NCBI GenBank assembly: GCA_002300355.1
Contig: NSGV01000003.1
Span: forward strand, 496,001-560,000
Direction: 5' to 3'
Origin: Streptomyces sp. TLI_235
Lineage (GTDB): Bacteria; Actinomycetota; Actinomycetes; Streptomycetales; Streptomycetaceae
Length of the DNA stretch: 64,000 nucleotides
The position numbers and the translations under genes were made by a program. The notes below the pieces were generated by a model. It made no database searches. It had not been told where the DNA came from and saw only the letters and a program-made list of their open reading frames with translations. Numbering within the stretch: the stretch's first letter is position 1; each line of letters opens with the position of its first letter. Positions 60,741-64,000 of this stretch are shown piece after piece.

Positions 60741-63011
60741 ATGCTCTCGAAAGCCCTGTTGCGCCTGGGCGCAAGCGCCGCCCGCCATCCCTGGCGGGTG
60801 ATCGCGGCATGGCTGGTCGCCGCCACGCTCGTCGTCCTCGCCGCCGTCGCCTTCGGCGGGCGGAATGCGGATTCGATGACCGCTCCGGGACTGGACTCCC
60901 AGCGGGCCGCGGAACTGATCGAGCGGGCCGGCACCGGCCAGGAAGGGATGACCGCCCAAGTGGTCGTCACCCCCCTCGACGGCGCTGCGACGTTCTTCGA
61001 CCACGACAGTGCGCGCACCGCTCTCACACGGCTGCAGACCGAGGTGAAGCGGCTGCCGCACGTGCTCGGCACGAGCGACCCGGCGGGGGCACTCGACGCA
61101 GGCGGGGACACCGCCGTGCGCGGCGGCCTCGTCTCGGTCGACGGGCGGATCGCGGTCGTCCGGGTGCAGTACCCCGACCAGAGCCGGCTGTCGGCCGAAG
61201 ACCTCGACGCCCTCGTCGATCTCGGCGACCGGCTGCGCGCCGAACTGCCCCTGCGCATCGAGATGGGCGGGAGCCTCTTCTACGCCTTCTCCGACCCCGA
61301 CGGCGGCGCGAGCGAGTTGATCGGCCTCCTCGCCGCGGCCGCGATCCTGTTCCTGGCGTTCGGTTCGCTCGTCGCCGCCGCGCTGCCGATCGGCATGGCG
61401 GTCTTCGGACTGACCGTCGGGGTCGCCACGATGACAGTACTGGCGGGGGTGACGGACGTCCCCACCTTCGCACCGGTCCTGGGCAGCATGGTCGGGCTCG
61501 GAGTGGGCATCGACTATGCGCTGTTCGTGCTCGCCAGGCACCGGGAGTACCTCGCGCGCGGGCTCGATCCCCGCGAGGCGGCGGGGCGAGCGGTGGCCAC
61601 GGCGGGGAGGCCCGTGGTCTTCGCCGGCGGCACCGTCGTCGTATCGATCCTCGGCCTGGCGGTCGCGAACGTACCGTTCATGACGGTGGGCGGGCTCGCC
61701 GTCTCGATCGTCGTTCTGATCATGGTGGTCGCGTCGGTGACGCTGCTGCCGGCCTTCCTCGGCGCCGCCGGCCCACGCCTGGCCCGGGCCGGCCGGATCG
61801 GCCGGGCTCTGCAGATCAGGAAGCCGGGCCGACTCGCACGGCGGCGGGACCCGGCGGCAGGCGCCGCCCACGCCGCCGGGTGGCGTCGTTGGATCGGGCA
61901 CGTCAGCCGGCACCCGGTGTTGTACGCGGTCGGCGCGGCGGGGCTGCTGCTGACCGCCACGCTGCCCGTGCTCGGCCTGCGCGTCGGCCTGCCCGACGAC
62001 GGCTCACTGCCCCGCAGCCGTACCGAGCGCCGGGCCTACGACCTCGTCGCCGAGGGGTTCGGCCCGGGCACCAACGGTCCCCTCGTCATCGCCGCGGACC
62101 CCGCCGGTGATCCGGGAGTGCTGGACCGACTCGTCGCAACGGTCGCGGCGGATCCGGGCATCGCATCCGTCGCGCCGCCGCACATCGATCTGGCCACCGG
62201 CATCGCGACCCTCGTGGTGTTCCCGACCACCAGCCCTCAGGACAAGGCCACGGCCGACACCATCGCCCGGCTGCGCACCGACGTGCTGCCCACGGCGATC
62301 GGGCACGGCCCGGCCAGGGCCCACGTCGGCGGCGCCGCCGCGAGCCTGTCCGATGTGGGCCAACGCACCAGCCGACGCCTGCCGGTGCTCGGCGCCGCCG
62401 TGCTGGCGATGTCGTTCCTGCTGCTGATGCTGGTCTTCCGCTCGGTACTCGTACCGCTCAAGGCGGTACTGCTGAATCTGCTGAGCATCGGCGCGGCCTA
62501 CGGCATCATGGTCGCGGTCTTCCAGTGGGGCTGGGGAGGCGCACTCATCGGGCTGGAAGCGACGGTTCCGATCGTGTCGTTCATCCCGATGTTCCTCTTC
62601 GCCATCCTGTTCGGCCTGTCGATGGACTACGAGGTGTTCCTCCTCTCCCGCGTACGCGAGGAGTACCTGCGCACCGGCGACAACGGCACGGCGATCGTCG
62701 AGGGCGTCTCGCGCACCGCCCGGATCATCACCTCGGCCGCCCTCATCATGGTGGCGGTCTTCCTGTCCTTCGCCGTCGCCGAGGACCCCTCCACCAAAAT
62801 GTTCGGGCTCGGCCTGGCCACCGCGATCTTCATCGACGCCACGGTCGTACGCATGGTGCTGGTACCGGCGACCATGACACTCCTCGGCCGGACCAACTGG
62901 TGGCTGCCGAAGTGGCTAGACCGGATGCTTCCCCGCGGCCCGGTCGGCACCGACGACACCGACGCTGAATCCACGGGTGAGGCCCCGCGTCCACGGCTGG
63001 TTGACCGTTGA
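60741..63011 (+). CDS. MMPL-family RND transporter
   Basis: A 756-residue membrane exporter from ATG 60741 behind GGAGG. Twelve transmembrane segments in two halves: the N-terminal helix WRVIAAWLVAATLVVLAAVA F, extracytoplasmic domain to about residue 170, helices with GSMVGLGVGIDYALFVLARH REYLARGLDP (MMPL motif), then the second domain (ERRAYDLVAEGFGPGTNGPL) and LFGLSMDYEVFLLSRVREEY with DASVVRM-like DATVVRMVLVPATMTLL. Family members export lipids, siderophores or antibiotics. Divergent from the two-component system by 175 bp, a common arrangement for regulator and controlled pump. Confidence 0.94.
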   Translation: MLSKALLRLGASAARHPWRVIAAWLVAATLVVLAAVAFGGRNADSMTAPGLDSQRAAELIERAGTGQEGMTAQVVVTPLDGAATFFDHDSARTALTRLQTEVKRLPHVLGTSDPAGALDAGGDTAVRGGLVSVDGRIAVVRVQYPDQSRLSAEDLDALVDLGDRLRAELPLRIEMGGSLFYAFSDPDGGASELIGLLAAAAILFLAFGSLVAAALPIGMAVFGLTVGVATMTVLAGVTDVPTFAPVLGSMVGLGVGIDYALFVLARHREYLARGLDPREAAGRAVATAGRPVVFAGGTVVVSILGLAVANVPFMTVGGLAVSIVVLIMVVASVTLLPAFLGAAGPRLARAGRIGRALQIRKPGRLARRRDPAAGAAHAAGWRRWIGHVSRHPVLYAVGAAGLLLTATLPVLGLRVGLPDDGSLPRSRTERRAYDLVAEGFGPGTNGPLVIAADPAGDPGVLDRLVATVAADPGIASVAPPHIDLATGIATLVVFPTTSPQDKATADTIARLRTDVLPTAIGHGPARAHVGGAAASLSDVGQRTSRRLPVLGAAVLAMSFLLLMLVFRSVLVPLKAVLLNLLSIGAAYGIMVAVFQWGWGGALIGLEATVPIVSFIPMFLFAILFGLSMDYEVFLLSRVREEYLRTGDNGTAIVEGVSRTARIITSAALIMVAVFLSFAVAEDPSTKMFGLGLATAIFIDATVVRMVLVPATMTLLGRTNWWLPKWLDRMLPRGPVGTDDTDAESTGEAPRPRLVDR

Positions 63012-63056
63012 CTCAACTCCTGCCCGCCCTTGGCGTCCGGCACCTCAGCGCGTCAC

Positions 63057-63097
63057 CTAGGGGCATATCGAGTCGTGATCATCGGGTGGTCCTGGTG
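63057..63097. repeat. Solo copy of the IS5-type end found at 58507
   Basis: CTAGGGGCATATCGAGTCGT and the following GATCATCGGGTGGTCCTGGT G match 58507-58548 with a few differences, in the same orientation. Both are preceded by CTAG. Here the IS sequence stops after about 40 bp and joins the coding sequence of a NUDIX gene. Confidence 0.75.
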
Positions 63098-63383
63098 AAC
63101 GGCCCTTGCCGTCCCAGCCCTGGCGGACCTGGATCGTGTGCACGAGCTGCAGGTCCTCGGGCTCAACGAGCAGGCTGGCCTCTCCCCGGAGCTCGCGGGC
63201 GGCGGCCTCGTCGAGGCGCTCGCCGATCTCGACCTTGCCGCCAGGGATCGTCCACGCTGGCATCGTGCTCCAGCTGTCCACGGCGTATTTGATCGTCGCA
63301 ACGCTCCCCCGGTCCTGGTCATGGACGATGACGGCCACAACCTGCCGCAGGCTCTCCACAGCACTACCTCCAAAGGCATTCAT
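63057..63383 (-). pseudogene. NUDIX hydrolase, 3' end replaced by an IS end
   Basis: From 63383 the protein (MNAFGGSAVESLRQVVAVIV) reads a NUDIX core: WTIPGGKVEIGERLDEAAAR ELRGEASLLVEPEDL, where the box GGKVEIGE...AAARELRGE(A) lacks the second Glu of REUXEE (Glu to Ala) and may be impaired. After VHTIQVRQGWDGKGRS the frame enters the IS end and finishes PGPPDDHDSICP. The last strands of the fold are lost. Next to the phosphotransferase gene. Confidence 0.8.
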
Positions 63384-63395
63384 TAGAAGGGGACT

Positions 63396-64000
63396 TCACA
63401 CGGTCGGCGCGGGACGGCGAAGCAGCTCCAGGACGGTGCGGGCATAGCCGAGGATCTCCTTGTCGCGGTGGTGGTCCAGGGCCCAGCGCAGGGCGGCGGG
63501 GCAGTCGATCGCGGCCCAGGCCCGGCACGCTGCCCGCTCCTCGGCGGTGAGCTCACGCCCGTACCCGGTAAGGAATGCTTCGCGCAGGTCAGGCCGGTGC
63601 GGGGTGAGCTGGAGCATGACTCTCATCAGGTCGCGGCGCACCGGCTCTTCGATCTGGCTGCGCTCGAAGTCGATCACGCTGACCACCGGCTGGCTCCCGT
63701 CGCGGCGCAGGATCCAGTTGCGCGGGCCGAAGTCGCCGTGGCAGTAGGCGGGAGTGGTGGGCGGCGGCTCGGTGCGGGTGACCTCTGCCAGCACGGCGAT
63801 GTCTGCTTCCGGGAGCCGGGCATCGCGGGCCCGGGCGAGCGCGCGTTCGCGCTCCTGGCCCCAGGGCAGTTGCTCGCCGATGGGGCCGCCGTTCACCGGC
63901 TGGGCGTGGATGCGGGCCGCGAGCTGCCCGGCCTGCTGGTACACCTCGCGTTCCTCGGTTTCGGTGAGGGTGGTGGTGATGGCCGGGGTGCCGGGCAGGG
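63396..64000 (-). CDS. APH-type phosphotransferase, 5' end beyond the window
   Basis: The frame is open to base 64000, so the start lies outside. The C-terminal kinase lobe is clear: YCHGDFGPRNWILRRDGSQP (Brenner motif HGDxxxxN) and VVSVIDFERSQIEEPVRRDL (VIDFE, metal-binding Asp), with DLREAFLTGYGRELTAEERA as helical end. APH-fold kinases phosphorylate aminoglycosides, macrolides or small metabolites. It runs in the same direction as the NUDIX fragment, 12 bp upstream of it. Which substrate cannot be told. Confidence 0.88.
   Translation of the reverse strand, partial: LPGTPAITTTLTETEEREVYQQAGQLAARIHAQPVNGGPIGEQLPWGQERERALARARDARLPEADIAVLAEVTRTEPPPTTPAYCHGDFGPRNWILRRDGSQPVVSVIDFERSQIEEPVRRDLMRVMLQLTPHRPDLREAFLTGYGRELTAEERAACRAWAAIDCPAALRWALDHHRDKEILGYARTVLELLRRPAPTV

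Noticed and set aside
1..64000. CRISPR array, tRNA or rRNA genes
   Set aside because: No regularly spaced repeat array and no recognisable tRNA arms or rRNA segments were seen anywhere.

Overview
The window is high-GC DNA with actinomycete content: a WhiB-family iron-sulfur regulator, Streptomyces-type gas vesicle genes, a GAF-SpoIIE phosphatase, many GTG starts and TTGTCCACA-type DnaA boxes. I read it as Streptomyces or a close relative such as Kitasatospora. It looks like accessory DNA (chromosome arm, integrated element or large plasmid): insertion sequences and their debris are dense, many genes are truncated, and there are no rRNA or tRNA genes and no CRISPR array.

Layout. 0-2.7 kb: an ISL3 element with exact 8-bp target duplication that also carries a passenger gene. 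2.7-4.4 kb: gene debris, including a decayed copy of the DNA glycosylase found intact at 50.2 kb. 4.45-7.57 kb: an IS3 element split by an ISAzo13 element. 7.4-14.75 kb: three overlapping genes matching jetC-jetB-jetA of a Wadjet-type (condensin-like) anti-plasmid system; the IS3 element cuts off the end of jetC and the nuclease gene jetD is absent. 15-17.6 kb: a nuclease-domain fragment and IS5 debris. 17.9-21.5 kb: an Hsp100 ATPase and a helicase-associated-domain fragment. 22-25.6 kb: two divergent IPT/TIG-repeat proteins on either side of a transposase relic. 25.7-29.9 kb: a DCC-family gene split by an apparent small inversion, a hemolysin III membrane protein, and a minimal gvpA-gvpF pair. 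29.9-34.4 kb: an IS701 element, a SpoIIE phosphatase and an IS630 fragment.

34.5-42.1 kb is a run of minus-strand genes: a possible flavin-oxidoreductase relic, low-molecular-weight phosphatase, ASCH, NUDIX, UDP-glucose dehydrogenase, GNAT, SIR2-like protein, truncated class III aminotransferase and a frameshifted MurF-like ligase. It resembles a damaged nucleotide-sugar or small-molecule cluster. 42.2-46.2 kb: an integrase fragment, then an FAD monooxygenase/hydrolase pair with a divergent AraC regulator. 46.2-51.1 kb is DNA-repair themed: a dnaE-dinB fusion behind a likely LexA box, a TPR gene bracketed by 50-bp inverted repeats, and the intact AlkA-like glycosylase. 51-55.2 kb: small conserved genes, whiB, an HU gene and two DnaA boxes. 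55.4-64 kb: a secreted PI-PLC/glycosidase-like protein, a two-component system with an MMPL exporter lying between two copies of one IS end, a truncated NUDIX gene and a phosphotransferase running off the window.

Several otherwise good genes (gvpF, SpoIIE, dnaE, histidine kinase, murF) are broken by one base, mostly in C runs. That may be real decay or homopolymer error in the assembly, and should be settled before calling them pseudogenes. All family assignments are from reading the translated sequence; no database search was run.
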